A stretch of DNA of 36,287 bases. Source: Anaerolineae bacterium (lineage in GTDB: Bacteria; Chloroflexota; Anaerolineae; B4-G1; SLSP01). Where the stretch lies: positions 1 through 36,287 of the forward strand of contig JAFGFI010000010.1 of assembly GCA_016931185.1 (NCBI GenBank), in the 5' to 3' direction. The notes beneath the pieces were generated by a model. The model made no database searches and was not told the DNA's origin. It saw only the letters and a program-made list of their open reading frames with translations. Position 1 is the first letter of the stretch, and each line of letters opens with the position of its first letter. A program made the position numbers and the translations under genes. Positions 15,406 to 24,579 of the stretch are shown one piece after another.

Positions 15406-17319
15406 TTACACTGCGACCGGAGCTGGCGTCTGAACCCTTGCGCTTGCCGGTGTGCTGCTGGTTTCTTGTTCTTGCTGTTTTGGAAGGGTACGACCCTCAA
15501 AGATCGTAATAAACTCTTCGGCCGAAAGTGTCTCGCGTTCCAGCAGACTGTGGGTCACCCGATCCAGTTGCTCTCTGGCTTCCATCAATGTGTGTTTGGC
15601 GCGTTGATAGGCGCGTGTGATAATATCCTTGACCTCTGCATCAATGGCCTCCGCCATTGCTTCGCTATAGTCGCGTTGTTCGCCTATTTCTTTACCCAGG
15701 AAGACCAATTCTTCCTTGCGTCCATAGACCAGAGGGCCGAGTTTCTCGCTCATCCCATAGCGCATGACCATTGCGCGCGCCATCTGGGTCACTTTTTCCA
15801 GATCACTAGATGCGCCGGTACTGATTTCATGGAGTGCGATTTCTTCGGCAGCGCGCCCTCCTAGTCCATAAGCCATTTCATCCTCAATCTTACTGCGTTG
15901 GACAATATACCGGTCCTCTTCTGGCATTGTGAGCGTGTAGCCTCCCGCTAACCCACGTGAGACGATAGAAACTTTGCGCACCGGATCGCATTTGGGTAGC
16001 AAATGTGCAACAACTGCGTGTCCGGCCTCGTGATAAGCAAACACACGCCGCTCTTCTTCGGAGATAACCCGGCTCCGGCGTTCGGGGCCGGCGATCACGC
16101 GCTCAATAGCATCCTGGAATTCAGCCATTCCTATGCGCCGTTTGTTACGACGGGCAGCGAGAATGGCCGCTTCATTAACTGAATTCTCTATATCCGCTCC
16201 AACGAAACCGGGTGTAGATTGTGCCAGATCTTGTAGACTCACATCTGCGGCTACCGGCTTGCCCCGGGTATGGACGCGAAAAATAGCTTCGCGTCCTTTG
16301 ATATCGGGAGCATCAATCACTACACGCCGGTCAAAACGGCCCGGTCGTAATAGGGCCGGATCAAGAATATCCGGACGGTTGGTCGCCGCGACGATAATCA
16401 CGTTGGTGTCTGTGTCAAACCCATCCATTTCTACCAAAATCTGATTTAGAGTTTGCTCGCGTTCATCGTGAGATCCCCCTAATCCTGCGCCACGGTATCG
16501 TCCTACCGCGTCAATCTCATCAATAAAGACAATGCATGGACTGTGACGTTTTGCTTGCTCGAAGAGGTCGCGCACGCGGCTGGCGCCTACACCTACGAAC
16601 ATTTCCACGAACTCTGACCCGGAAATGCTGAAGAAGGGCACGCCGGCTTCGCCTGCTACCGCTTTCGCCAGTAACGTCTTACCTGTACCTGGCCCTCCTA
16701 CCAACAGTACACCTTTGGGGATGCGCGCACCAAGGTTGATAAATTTTTGTGGCTCTTTGAGAAATTCCACCACTTCTTTTAGCTCTTCTTTAGATTCTTC
16801 AATCCCGGCGACATCCTCAAATGTGACCGTAGGCCGGTCTCCGGTGAACATCCGCGCGCGGCTTTTGCCAAAAGAGAGAGCTTGATTATTGGCTCCCTGG
16901 AACTGCCGGATGAAGAAATAAAACAGCACCCCTAAAACTACCATGCCTAACAGCGTCACTCCCAGGTTCACTAGCGTACCCCAATCCGTAGGTTCACTTA
17001 TTTCAATGCTGATCTGCCTGAGTGTTTCTTCCTCTACACCCAGGGCGCGCATTTGTTCCATAAGCGTGGACTCCGACCCTTTACGGGAGAGAACTAACTT
17101 CTCACCTGACTCTGTCTTCGTTTTATAGGTGACCTGTAGCTCATTCCCACTGACCAAAATGCTAGAAATTTTGCCGTTCTGAACATCTTCGGCAATTTTG
17201 TTAAGAGGTACTGTGGTAGCCGCCGTAGTGCCCCCGGCAATGTAACTGTAGACCAGGAACAACACAGCAGCAATAACGATTAAATACACAAAACTACTAT
17301 TTCCTTGTCGCGATTTCAT
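15406..17319 (-). CDS. ftsH: ATP-dependent zinc metalloprotease FtsH
   Basis: At 637 residues this is a normal FtsH length. Two membrane helices (about 10-30 and 115-137) bracket a short outside domain. The AAA+ module follows with Walker A G-G-P-G-T-G-K-T (208-215; the second residue is G where P is usual), Walker B I-V-F-I-D-E-I-D and the arginine-finger region R-P-G-R-F-D-R. The zinc site H-E-A-G-H is at 430-434. It unfolds and degrades unassembled or damaged membrane proteins and some soluble regulators, as a hexamer in the cytoplasmic membrane. ATG at 17317-17319 has GGAGGT 5 nt upstream on the minus strand. A terminator follows the stop. Confidence 0.97.
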   Translation of the reverse strand: MKSRQGNSSFVYLIVIAAVLFLVYSYIAGGTTAATTVPLNKIAEDVQNGKISSILVSGNELQVTYKTKTESGEKLVLSRKGSESTLMEQMRALGVEEETLRQISIEISEPTDWGTLVNLGVTLLGMVVLGVLFYFFIRQFQGANNQALSFGKSRARMFTGDRPTVTFEDVAGIEESKEELKEVVEFLKEPQKFINLGARIPKGVLLVGGPGTGKTLLAKAVAGEAGVPFFSISGSEFVEMFVGVGASRVRDLFEQAKRHSPCIVFIDEIDAVGRYRGAGLGGSHDEREQTLNQILVEMDGFDTDTNVIIVAATNRPDILDPALLRPGRFDRRVVIDAPDIKGREAIFRVHTRGKPVAADVSLQDLAQSTPGFVGADIENSVNEAAILAARRNKRRIGMAEFQDAIERVIAGPERRSRVISEEERRVFAYHEAGHAVVAHLLPKCDPVRKVSIVSRGLAGGYTLTMPEEDRYIVQRSKIEDEMAYGLGGRAAEEIALHEISTGASSDLEKVTQMARAMVMRYGMSEKLGPLVYGRKEELVFLGKEIGEQRDYSEAMAEAIDAEVKDIITRAYQRAKHTLMEAREQLDRVTHSLLERETLSAEEFITIFEGRTLPKQQEQETSSTPASARVQTPAPVAV

Positions 17320-17403
17320 AAAACCTCCAAAACCTCATATATGCAGAGGCGACTCACATCTGATAAACACACTATTGGGTATGATCCTAATTTTATTAAA
17401 CTT

Positions 17404-17409
17404 ATTATA
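17404..17409 (-). promoter_or_regulatory. Candidate -10 box for ftsH
   Basis: The minus strand of the 117-nt gap between the PASTA kinase gene and ftsH contains TATAAT (17404-17409), 85 nt upstream of the ftsH start. No good TTGACA-like box sits 16-18 nt further up, so this is a -10 element only. The surrounding DNA is AT-rich, which lowers the weight of the match. Confidence 0.4.
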
Positions 17410-17436
17410 CCCTAAATTCAGCAGTTTACCGATTTT

Positions 17437-19374
17437 CTAGGGCACTACCTCAATTTGAGTGATGAAGATGGTATCATCTACAACTTGCGCTTGCCCTGGC
17501 TCTACAACAGGGAGCCGGTCCTCCGGATCATAAAGCCCCACACGGACCTGATATGTGCCTGCCGGGGTATTGTCTGGAATGGGCAATTGGTGGGGATCAT
17601 TGATGATCTCTCCCGGTGTCCAAGTATTGGTAGGGCGAATCCCGTTCACGGGTTCGATGTCTTGTTGTGTGATAAGCTGAAAATCCATCGTTTGTACGTG
17701 AATGAATACTTTGTAAGAACGATCCAGTGCTTTTATGCAGCGCCAACGCAATGTAACGGGCAACATCTCTCCTGAATGAAGCTCGAGTTGCGATACCTGG
17801 GCCTGCTCCAGGATAATCTGATTGTTGAGATTGACATTGAGTCCCAGCGGGAGATCCATCCCGCCACTCACGGTTAGGGTAACCGTATTGCCTGCTCGCA
17901 CTTGAGTTCCCGCACTCGGATCGCTTTTCAATACCTGTCCTTTAGGGGTTGTGTCACGAATTTCATCAATTTTGAGTAAGAGTCCCTCGGATTCTAATCC
18001 TCCCTGGATGACATCCAGTTGATACCCTACAACATCCGGCAGTACAAAGACGCGCCCGGCGGCAATAACCACGCTGATGGTAGAATCGACAGGAACCTGG
18101 GTGCCAGAGTTGGGAGTTTGTTCCAGGATGGCGCCAGGGCGCGCGTTGCTGGCTTCTTGCTCTCCAAGCACCTGGATTTGCAATCCCAGGCTTTCGGCCA
18201 GTCGCTGTGCGTCCGTCGCACTTAAACTAACCAGGTTGGGAACGCTGACCATTTCTATATCAGGTTCTGGTGTAAGCGTGTTCACGACAGGTAGAACTGT
18301 AGGGATAGGATCGGTCGTAGTATATATCTGATAGACATATCCCCACAAAGGAATCAATCCAATTACAGTAACCGCCGCAACTACTAACAAGGCCCAAAGT
18401 ATCCAATCGGGACCTTCTTGTCGCTGATGAAGGGATACCTCATGTTCCTGAACATCAGGTACTGGCGTGGTCAGACTTGATACCGTTGTTGGGGGAGGTG
18501 GGGTGGCAGAGGTTGCGGAATGATGCGGTGCAGTCGTGACTGCGCCTTGACGTTGGTATTCGTCAATTGCAATTCCTAGTTGATCCGCATTACGATACCG
18601 GTTGGCCGGTTCTTTGGAGAGTACTTTTCGGACTAACCATTCCAACATCGGTGGAATACGGGGATTGAGCGATGTAAGTGGGGCGGGTTCCTCACGCAAG
18701 TGCTTCATCACCAACGTTGTAGGATCGGGATCGTGGAATGGCGGGACACCACTGAGCATCTCGTACATTATGACGCCGATGCTGTAGACATCTGATGCGG
18801 GTGTAGGCGTCCGACCCGTGGCTTGTTCGGGCGATATGTAATGAGGGCTACCCCAAATCACTTTTTCCTCGGGTTTTGAAGTGTCAATATCCCCTTGAAA
18901 GGCACGGGCAATGCCAAAATCGGCGACTTTAATTTCCCCCTCCGGTGTGACCAGAATATTTTGCGGTTTAAGATCACAGTGGATGAGACTGGCGCGATGT
19001 GCATGTCCTACCCCCGCGCAGATTTGACGGGCTAACTCCAGCGCGCGGGGTACAGATAGGGGCCCAGAACGTCGAATGACCGCTTTGAGGTCTTCCCCCT
19101 CCACCATTTCCATAATGATGTAAGGACGATGCTGTTCGTCTTCTCCTACATCGTAAAGACGGACAATGTGGGGATGATCCAAGCGCGCAGCCGCTCGCGC
19201 TTCCTCCAGAAAACGTTGGCGAAAAGCGGGATTACTGGCGTAAGGCTCGCGCAAAAATTTGACGGCTACATAGCGCTCTAGTAATTGATCATACGCGCGA
19301 TAGACAGTGGCCATTCCGCCCGCGCCGACCAGTTCTACGAGGTGATACCGTTGATTTAAAATAGTTGGTTCCAT
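17437..19374 (-). CDS. PASTA-domain Ser/Thr protein kinase with C-terminal beta-sandwich
   Basis: The kinase domain occupies about 10-275: glycine loop V-G-A-G-G-M-A-T-V, K39, catalytic loop H-C-D-L-K-P-Q-N (D134) and D-F-G (152-154). The usual H-R-D arginine is cysteine, a non-RD type. A Pro/Thr-rich juxtamembrane segment leads to a helix at about 323-350. Two PASTA domains follow (about 375-440 and 441-506), as in PknB/PrkC kinases that sense peptidoglycan fragments. About 130 further residues form a predicted beta-sandwich, with features such as Y-K-V-F-I-H-V-Q, W-T-P-G-E-I-I and G-T-Y-Q-V-R-V-G-L-Y-D. That last domain is not part of the standard PknB architecture. The gene lies upstream of ftsH on the same strand and is divergent from the antiporter-like genes. 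Confidence 0.93.
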   Translation of the reverse strand: MEPTILNQRYHLVELVGAGGMATVYRAYDQLLERYVAVKFLREPYASNPAFRQRFLEEARAAARLDHPHIVRLYDVGEDEQHRPYIIMEMVEGEDLKAVIRRSGPLSVPRALELARQICAGVGHAHRASLIHCDLKPQNILVTPEGEIKVADFGIARAFQGDIDTSKPEEKVIWGSPHYISPEQATGRTPTPASDVYSIGVIMYEMLSGVPPFHDPDPTTLVMKHLREEPAPLTSLNPRIPPMLEWLVRKVLSKEPANRYRNADQLGIAIDEYQRQGAVTTAPHHSATSATPPPPTTVSSLTTPVPDVQEHEVSLHQRQEGPDWILWALLVVAAVTVIGLIPLWGYVYQIYTTTDPIPTVLPVVNTLTPEPDIEMVSVPNLVSLSATDAQRLAESLGLQIQVLGEQEASNARPGAILEQTPNSGTQVPVDSTISVVIAAGRVFVLPDVVGYQLDVIQGGLESEGLLLKIDEIRDTTPKGQVLKSDPSAGTQVRAGNTVTLTVSGGMDLPLGLNVNLNNQIILEQAQVSQLELHSGEMLPVTLRWRCIKALDRSYKVFIHVQTMDFQLITQQDIEPVNGIRPTNTWTPGEIINDPHQLPIPDNTPAGTYQVRVGLYDPEDRLPVVEPGQAQVVDDTIFITQIEVVP

Positions 19375-19448
19375 AAATTCTGCCCCTATAACTTGGCTCT
19401 CCCCTATTTTACCGCAACGGATGTGTAAGTCAAAGATTGTATGGGATG

Positions 19449-19457
19449 TGGTATAAT
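19449..19457 (+). promoter_or_regulatory. Extended -10 promoter for the antiporter-like operon
   Basis: TGGTATAAT matches an extended -10 element (TG at 19449-19450, TATAAT at 19452-19457). It lies 28 nt before ATG 19486, with AGGAG at 19467-19471 between. No good -35 is visible, as is normal for extended -10 promoters. Its position overlaps an upstream in-frame ATG (19441), which argues against that ATG as the start. Confidence 0.55.
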
Positions 19458-19485
19458 CTCCTTCACAGGAGTTTTATTTATTTAT

Positions 19486-21129
19486 ATGGGACATTATCCA
19501 TTATTATTCTACACAGGGTTAACCGGCGCGTGTCTGTTGCTGGTGATTGAATTATTACCCCTATTGCACCCCTTGCGTAAACTGATCACGGCTGTTGGCT
19601 TGACGGCGATGACACTGTTATGGTTGACTTTGCCCGTCGTGGAACGTTGGGTGTTTTCTGCTTGGTTGCCGGTCACAGTGTTGGAAGGGCAAATCTTGCT
19701 AGACATGACGCCAGCCGTGTGGTGGTTTGGTTTGGGACTTGGGGCAACCTTTAGCGGTACCGCGTGGATTGAAATGGTGGAACGTCGGGAATCGTTACCC
19801 TTGGCAGGAACCCTGGTTGTAGCTGCCTTACCTATTATCTGGGTCACTTTACTTAGCGGTACATTGTTGACGACACTGGCGGCCTGGGCCGTTTTCGATC
19901 TGTTATGGGGTGTGGCCGGATTGATGGTGGGTGCAAAGGGGGAGCGTGTGACATTGGGCCTTGCGATCCAGGGGGGGGCATCTATTATTTTGTGGATGGT
20001 ATCCCTCTTTTTGCAGCAAGAAGGGGAGAGCATGTTGTGGTGGTTAATGTGGCCTTCTGCTTCTGTGTTAATACTGCTCATTGTTGCGGCCCTAATGCGG
20101 GTGGGATTCTATCCTTTCCAAATCATCTTCCCGCAGCGTATTTTGCGCGCACCGGCATTAAGTCTGGTGTATTTGTTAGGCCCCATATCAGGCCTGGCTT
20201 TGCTGTATCGTATTCTCTTGTTGCCTGGATTGGTGGAGGTGCCGGCATTTGTGCCTTTATGGGGCATCTTTTCAGTTTTTTGGATGGGACTTATGGCTTG
20301 GGCCAGCCGTGAGCAACTATCTGTTTTATGGGCTGGGCGCGCTTTACTGAATGTCATTGCCGTGGGAGCTATGCTGATAGGGGATGGGCGTTTTTTGCTG
20401 CTTGGAGCTACAGTATGGGTGAGCGCTAATGCATTGTTTATGTTAATTCGAGGTCGTGATGTGTGGGGAATCGCCTGGTCATGGCCTGGATGGTTGGCTT
20501 TCTTGTTTCTATTGGGCGTACCTCCTTCGCCTCTGGGAGAAGTGTACAGTGTAATTTTGACAAGTGTTTCCTGGCTCTGGCGTGTTGTTTTTTTGCTCGG
20601 TATGGCGGTGGCTGGGGCGGTATTATTACAGTGGCTTATGAGACCGGCCTCGGGTAGAAGTGTTTTGCCCTGGTCCTGGTTGCAGATTGGTTTTGTATTG
20701 GGTTTGTTGTTTATACTTGTCGGAATTTTGGGATCGTCGTTTTGGATAACCTCCGATTTCTCTCAAGAGAAAAGTGTATTACAAGATTCTGTTCAAAGTT
20801 ATATTGAGTATGACCGTTATATTCCGTATGACCGTCATATTCCGTATGATGTCCAATCGCAAGTAGGCCCGTTGTTTTTGTGGCTGTTGGGCGTACTAGG
20901 GACAGTTGCCCTGGTGCGTTGGGGAAATGTGACCCGCAAGTGGATGCAAACGGGCTTGGCGTTTTTGGAAATATTCGATTTGCAATGGTTTTATCGCGCG
21001 ATATGGCGCGGGACCGAACATTTATTGGGATTGCTTCGTGTGGGGGCAGAGGTTTTTGAGGGTAGCGGCGCGGTGGTGTGGTCCCTGTTGGTGATGTTGT
21101 TAATTTTATTGGTAGGAATGAATCGATGA
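19486..21129 (+). CDS. Complex I/Mrp antiporter-like membrane protein (NuoL/NuoM-related, divergent)
   Basis: This protein of about 547 residues is almost entirely hydrophobic, with roughly 14 membrane helices. The central stretch L-M-R-V-G-F-Y-P-F-Q-I-I-F-P and the helix after it align by eye with the family motif K-x5-PFHxWLP. R replaces the usual lysine, and FQ-IIFP replaces FH-xWLP. The final helices after an amphipathic region (D-L-Q-W-F-Y-R-A-I-W, about 488-547) resemble the C-terminal part of NuoL/HyfB-like proteins. A proton or cation path through the membrane is possible, but the altered residues make pumping uncertain. ATG 19486 is used; AGGAG is 14 nt upstream, further than ideal. 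The stop overlaps the next start by 4 nt. A short tandem repeat lies inside the gene. Confidence 0.65.
   Translation: MGHYPLLFYTGLTGACLLLVIELLPLLHPLRKLITAVGLTAMTLLWLTLPVVERWVFSAWLPVTVLEGQILLDMTPAVWWFGLGLGATFSGTAWIEMVERRESLPLAGTLVVAALPIIWVTLLSGTLLTTLAAWAVFDLLWGVAGLMVGAKGERVTLGLAIQGGASIILWMVSLFLQQEGESMLWWLMWPSASVLILLIVAALMRVGFYPFQIIFPQRILRAPALSLVYLLGPISGLALLYRILLLPGLVEVPAFVPLWGIFSVFWMGLMAWASREQLSVLWAGRALLNVIAVGAMLIGDGRFLLLGATVWVSANALFMLIRGRDVWGIAWSWPGWLAFLFLLGVPPSPLGEVYSVILTSVSWLWRVVFLLGMAVAGAVLLQWLMRPASGRSVLPWSWLQIGFVLGLLFILVGILGSSFWITSDFSQEKSVLQDSVQSYIEYDRYIPYDRHIPYDVQSQVGPLFLWLLGVLGTVALVRWGNVTRKWMQTGLAFLEIFDLQWFYRAIWRGTEHLLGLLRVGAEVFEGSGAVVWSLLVMLLILLVGMNR
20800..20850 (+). repeat. 18-bp tandem repeat in the antiporter-like gene
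   Basis: About 2.8 copies of TATGACCGTYATATTCCG are present (full copies at 20809-20826 and 20827-20844, with partial units on both sides). They stay in frame and encode Y-D-R-Y-I-P, Y-D-R-H-I-P, Y-D in a loop between two predicted membrane helices, a place where extra residues would be tolerated. Confidence 0.88.
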
Positions 21130-21749
21130 CCCCGTTTATCATCTGGTTAAATCGTCTGTCCGCGCTGGTGGCTATTCCCGCGGTGTGGGGGATATTTTTT
21201 AGTGGAGCGATTATTTATCTGATTGCGGAATGGCGTTTGCGCTTTTTTGCACTGTTGGCGCAGTATTTGTTCGTTGGTGTCCTCTTTATGCAGATTTTTG
21301 AAACACGTCCGGAGATCGCCCTGTTAAAAATCCTGGTAGGGTGGTTGATTTGTGGGGCATTGTTTATCAGTGCCCGTATTCGAGAGGAAACCATTAAGGA
21401 ACGTGGAATCCGTCTGCAATGGGCTGCCAATATCCCTTTTCGATTGCTGTATTTGCTCACAATGACGGTGATCGCTTCCTTAGCTTCACAGCGTTATACA
21501 TTACCCTTCGTTTCCGGAGACTTGGCATTAGCCTGCTTTTTCCTGATTGTTTTAGCGGTTCTTTTCCTGGGCACGGAAGAAGATGACCCGGTAGCTGTGG
21601 GGGTGGGAATGTTGAATTTATTGATGAGCTTGGATATTTTTTATTCTTCCCAGGAGCCTGGATTAGTGGTTACAGGATTGATGGTTATGGTGAGTTTATT
21701 GGTAGGGCTGGCATCTTCTTATCTAACTGTGGTGGAGGTGCCTGAGTGA
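21126..21749 (+). CDS. Multi-helix membrane protein of the antiporter-like operon
   Basis: This 207-residue protein has about six predicted helices. I do not recognise a named family. The order of genes and the last helices (M-L-N-L-L-M-S-L-D-I-F-Y onward) recall the HyfE/NuoK/MrpC position between larger antiporter subunits, but this is a weak similarity by eye. ATG 21126 overlaps the previous stop in the sequence ATGA, and its own stop overlaps the next gene's GTG by 4 nt. The three proteins are therefore almost certainly made together and probably form one membrane complex. Confidence 0.7.
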   Translation: MTPFIIWLNRLSALVAIPAVWGIFFSGAIIYLIAEWRLRFFALLAQYLFVGVLFMQIFETRPEIALLKILVGWLICGALFISARIREETIKERGIRLQWAANIPFRLLYLLTMTVIASLASQRYTLPFVSGDLALACFFLIVLAVLFLGTEEDDPVAVGVGMLNLLMSLDIFYSSQEPGLVVTGLMVMVSLLVGLASSYLTVVEVPE

Positions 21750-23185
21750 TTCTCCCCGGCCCTATGATAGTGATCGGCGTCCCCTTGGTGGTTGGGGCAA
21801 TATTGCAAATACTGCGCCGGTGGACGGCCTTTATGGCCTGGGGCGGCGCTATCGCGACGGTCTCCCTGGCGCTGTGGATAGCTGCGGCCCCGCTTGATGA
21901 ACCATGGTTTATGGGAGTTATAGGTGTTGATTTGGGACAACCCCTGGTTATCTTGGGGCGGGTCCTTTTGGTTGAGCCGGTAGATCAGTTACCCCTGAGT
22001 TTTATTTTCCTAACCACGGGAGCAATGTTTGTGGTCGGGTGGCGGTTATTGCGCCATTCTAACTTTTTCCCGATTGGAATGGTTATGGTGGCATTGCTTG
22101 CCGGAACTTTGTTGGTGCAACAGGTCGTTTATGCGGCCCTATTGGTGGAAATGGCGGCTGTCCTTTCCGTTTTTCCGCTTCATGAGCCGGTGAACAGGGC
22201 TGATGGGGGGGGGGCACTCTATGTCACTAAAGGTGGAGTGCGCTATATGACTTATGCGACCCTGGCCTTGCCAGGGCTGATGATTACGCAACTGTTATTG
22301 GAACAGTACACGTTGTTTCCGAATGATCTGGGGTTGCTCAACGCTTCAACTGCATTATTGGGAATATCCTTCGCAATTTTGCTGGGTGCTGTACCCTTCC
22401 AGTCGTGGCTTTCTACCGTTGCTCATGACGGCGCGCCCCCCGTGGTGACATTTATTTTTACCGTCAACCTGGGCACTGTTTGGTTTATGCTTTTGACCTA
22501 TCTGCAATCTTATAGTTGGTTGGGCAGCCAGGCATTTTTTGGCCCTCTCTTTACTTCGTTGGGATTGTTCATGATGGTGATCGGGGGCGCGTTAGCTGCG
22601 TCTCAGCGGCGACTGGGGCGATTGATAGGATATGCAACACTGGTAGATAATGGCGCAATGTTCATTGCACTGGGGACACAGCAGGTGACCGGAATTGCAC
22701 TGACTGTGATGACGTTGTTGGCCCGTCCCCTGGCGTTGGCCTTGATGACGTTGGGGCTTGATGGTCTGCGGCGTTTAGGGGAGGGGGATGATAGCACGGA
22801 AGCATTGGAAGGCGCTGCCTGGCGCGCTCCGTGGCGGGCGATGGCATTTCTGGTGGGCGGAATAGCCATGGCTGGTTTCCCTCTCTCCCTGGGATTTGCA
22901 GCGCGCTGGGCCTTATATCGCCTGGTTGCCGAAACTAATCTTTTCCAAGCCACCCTGGCATTGTTAGGAAGCGGGGGCGTGATGATGGGATTGGTGGGCG
23001 CTATTCGTGTTCTGTTAAGTCCTCTGCCGAAATCTGTGGATAAATTACCGGTGCGTGAGGACTTAATCGTTGTTATCTTAATTATGCTTTTAATCGGTCT
23101 AACGTTAATTTTAGGCATTTTTCCGCAAGTCCCCAGCCGGCTGGCTTTGGAGATGGCTGAAGAATTTACCTTTTTTATACCCTGA
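21746..23185 (+). CDS. NuoN/MrpA-D-like proton-conducting membrane protein
   Basis: This 479-residue polytopic protein has about 13-14 helices and resembles the Proton_antipo_M family best of the three. The stretch V-P-F-Q-S-W-L followed by A-H-D-G-A-P-P-V-V corresponds to the family's P-F-H-x-W-L-P-x-A-H-x-x-A-P-x-P-V. A glutamate in the helix A-A-L-L-V-E-M-A-A sits where TM5 glutamate is expected. The channel lysine normally found a few residues after the A-P-x-P-V motif appears to be asparagine (T-V-N-L-G). In complex I and Mrp systems such subunits translocate protons or sodium. Start is GTG 21746, overlapping the previous stop; ATG 21764 is an alternative. No peripheral Nuo, hydrogenase or other Mrp genes are in the window. 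Confidence 0.75.
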   Translation: MILPGPMIVIGVPLVVGAILQILRRWTAFMAWGGAIATVSLALWIAAAPLDEPWFMGVIGVDLGQPLVILGRVLLVEPVDQLPLSFIFLTTGAMFVVGWRLLRHSNFFPIGMVMVALLAGTLLVQQVVYAALLVEMAAVLSVFPLHEPVNRADGGGALYVTKGGVRYMTYATLALPGLMITQLLLEQYTLFPNDLGLLNASTALLGISFAILLGAVPFQSWLSTVAHDGAPPVVTFIFTVNLGTVWFMLLTYLQSYSWLGSQAFFGPLFTSLGLFMMVIGGALAASQRRLGRLIGYATLVDNGAMFIALGTQQVTGIALTVMTLLARPLALALMTLGLDGLRRLGEGDDSTEALEGAAWRAPWRAMAFLVGGIAMAGFPLSLGFAARWALYRLVAETNLFQATLALLGSGGVMMGLVGAIRVLLSPLPKSVDKLPVREDLIVVILIMLLIGLTLILGIFPQVPSRLALEMAEEFTFFIP

Positions 23186-23231
23186 TATTATTGTTCTGGA
23201 TCAATCTATCTTTTTGGAGGTGCAGTTTTAT

Positions 23232-24566
23232 ATGCCAGAATTTCGTGGCCCAATAGCGCAATCTTATGTCGAGCGAGATTGTCAGGTTGTTTCTCCCTCT
23301 TATACCCGTGGGTATCCTTTCGTGATGGCCCGTGGACAAGGGACAGAAGTTTGGGATGTGGATGGAAATCGTTACTTGGATTTCAGTAGTGGGGTAGCTG
23401 TAACGGCGACCGGGCACAGTCACCCGGATGTCGTGCGAGCTATCAAAGATCAAGCGGAGAAATTCCTGCACATGTCCGGTACTGACTTTTACTATCCGGT
23501 GCAGATCGAATTGGCGGAGTACCTGACGCGAATCGCGCCTATGTCCGAACCATCACAGGTTTTCTTCACTAATTCTGGGGCGGAATCTATCGAAGCGGCG
23601 ATCAAATTGGCTCTATATGCGACGAACCGGCACTATTTTATTGCCTTCTACGGAGCATTCCACGGGCGGACGATGGGGGCATTGGCGTTCACGGCCAGCA
23701 AGCCTGTCCATCGTAGTTATTTTATTCCCACTATGCCCTCGGTGACACATGTGCCATACCCCAATCCTTACCGCCCGGTTTTGTCGGGTTACGGATGTCT
23801 GCATCCACCCGACGACTCTCTACATCCACAGGATGAGGGCGAGGCGGTTGTCCGTTATATTGAAGAGGTGGTGTTGGGTCGCAAATTGCCGTCTGATGAG
23901 GTCGCCGGTATTTTGGTGGAGCCTATCCAGGGGGAAGGCGGCTATGTGGTGCCCCCTCCCTCCTTTTTCCCGGCGTTGCGGAAATTGTGCGACCGGCATG
24001 GTATTCTGTTAATTCTGGATGAAGTTCAAAGTGGTATGGGCCGTACCGGAAAGTGGTTTGCGATTGAGCATGAAGGTGTGGAACCGGATATTATCGCGAT
24101 AGCGAAGGGGATAGCTTCCGGCTTGCCGCTAGGGGCGATGATCGCTCGTAAATCGTTGATGACATGGCCCTCCGGAGCTCATGCCAGCACGTTTGGTGGA
24201 AATCCTGTCTCTTGTGCAGCATCCCTGGCAACGTTGCGCTTGCTAGAGCGCGAGATGATGGATAATGCGACTGAGATGGGAGCCTATTTGATGCGGCGTC
24301 TGCGCGAGATGATGACACGTTATCCCATTATTGGGGACGTGCGTGGTCGGGGTTTAATGGTCGGAATAGAGATTATCAAAGACCCGGTTTCCAAGGCACG
24401 AGATAAGGTTCTGCGCGATCGCATTGTACACAACGCTTTCTTGCACGGACTGCTGTTGTTGGGGGCCGGTCCTAATACGGTGCGATTAGTTCCGCCACTC
24501 AACGTCACCCAGCCTCAAATTGATGAAGCGTTGACTATTCTTACCCATGTTATTGAGGCTTTATAA
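23232..24566 (+). CDS. Class III PLP-dependent aminotransferase (GABA/ornithine type)
   Basis: This is a 444-residue cytosolic enzyme with the full class III set: N-S-G-A-E-S-I-E-A-A for phosphate binding, G-A-F-H-G-R-T-M-G-A, E-P-I-Q-G-E-G-G-Y, L-D-E-V-Q-S-G-M-G-R-T-G, and the Schiff-base lysine in I-A-K-G-I-A-S-G (K292). S-T-F-G-G-N-P-V follows. It transfers an amino group from an omega-amino compound (GABA, ornithine or similar) to a keto acid; the exact substrate is not decidable here. ATG 23232 is preferred, with TGGAGG 11 nt upstream; a TTG at 23214 is part of that site. A short insertion at about residues 188-202 (C-L-H-P-P-D-D-S-L-H-P) derives from the same repeat found just after the gene. 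Confidence 0.92.
   Translation: MPEFRGPIAQSYVERDCQVVSPSYTRGYPFVMARGQGTEVWDVDGNRYLDFSSGVAVTATGHSHPDVVRAIKDQAEKFLHMSGTDFYYPVQIELAEYLTRIAPMSEPSQVFFTNSGAESIEAAIKLALYATNRHYFIAFYGAFHGRTMGALAFTASKPVHRSYFIPTMPSVTHVPYPNPYRPVLSGYGCLHPPDDSLHPQDEGEAVVRYIEEVVLGRKLPSDEVAGILVEPIQGEGGYVVPPPSFFPALRKLCDRHGILLILDEVQSGMGRTGKWFAIEHEGVEPDIIAIAKGIASGLPLGAMIARKSLMTWPSGAHASTFGGNPVSCAASLATLRLLEREMMDNATEMGAYLMRRLREMMTRYPIIGDVRGRGLMVGIEIIKDPVSKARDKVLRDRIVHNAFLHGLLLLGAGPNTVRLVPPLNVTQPQIDEALTILTHVIEAL
23793..23809 (+). repeat. Copy of the 17-bp repeat inside the aminotransferase gene
   Basis: GGATGTCTGCATCCACC matches the array unit GGATGTCCGCATCCGCC (24580-24661) at 15 of 17 positions. A more decayed neighbour, ending in TACATCCACAGGATG, extends to about 23834. 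It is read in frame as G-C-L-H-P-P within a surface loop of the enzyme. Confidence 0.75.
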
Positions 24567-24579
24567 TCCTGGTTTCCCC

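Noticed and set aside
15321..15500. Longer N-terminus for the GDPD remnant
   Set aside because: It would be translated through the ftsH terminator and the end of the ftsH gene. The extra residues are basic and unlike any GDPD or signal peptide.
19441..19485. ATG 19441 as start of the antiporter-like protein
   Set aside because: It overlaps the extended -10 promoter TGGTATAAT, so it would not be within the transcript.
22603..23118. 171-codon antisense frame in the NuoN-like gene
   Set aside because: It is rich in Pro/Arg/Asn as expected for the complement of a membrane-protein gene, and resembles no known protein.
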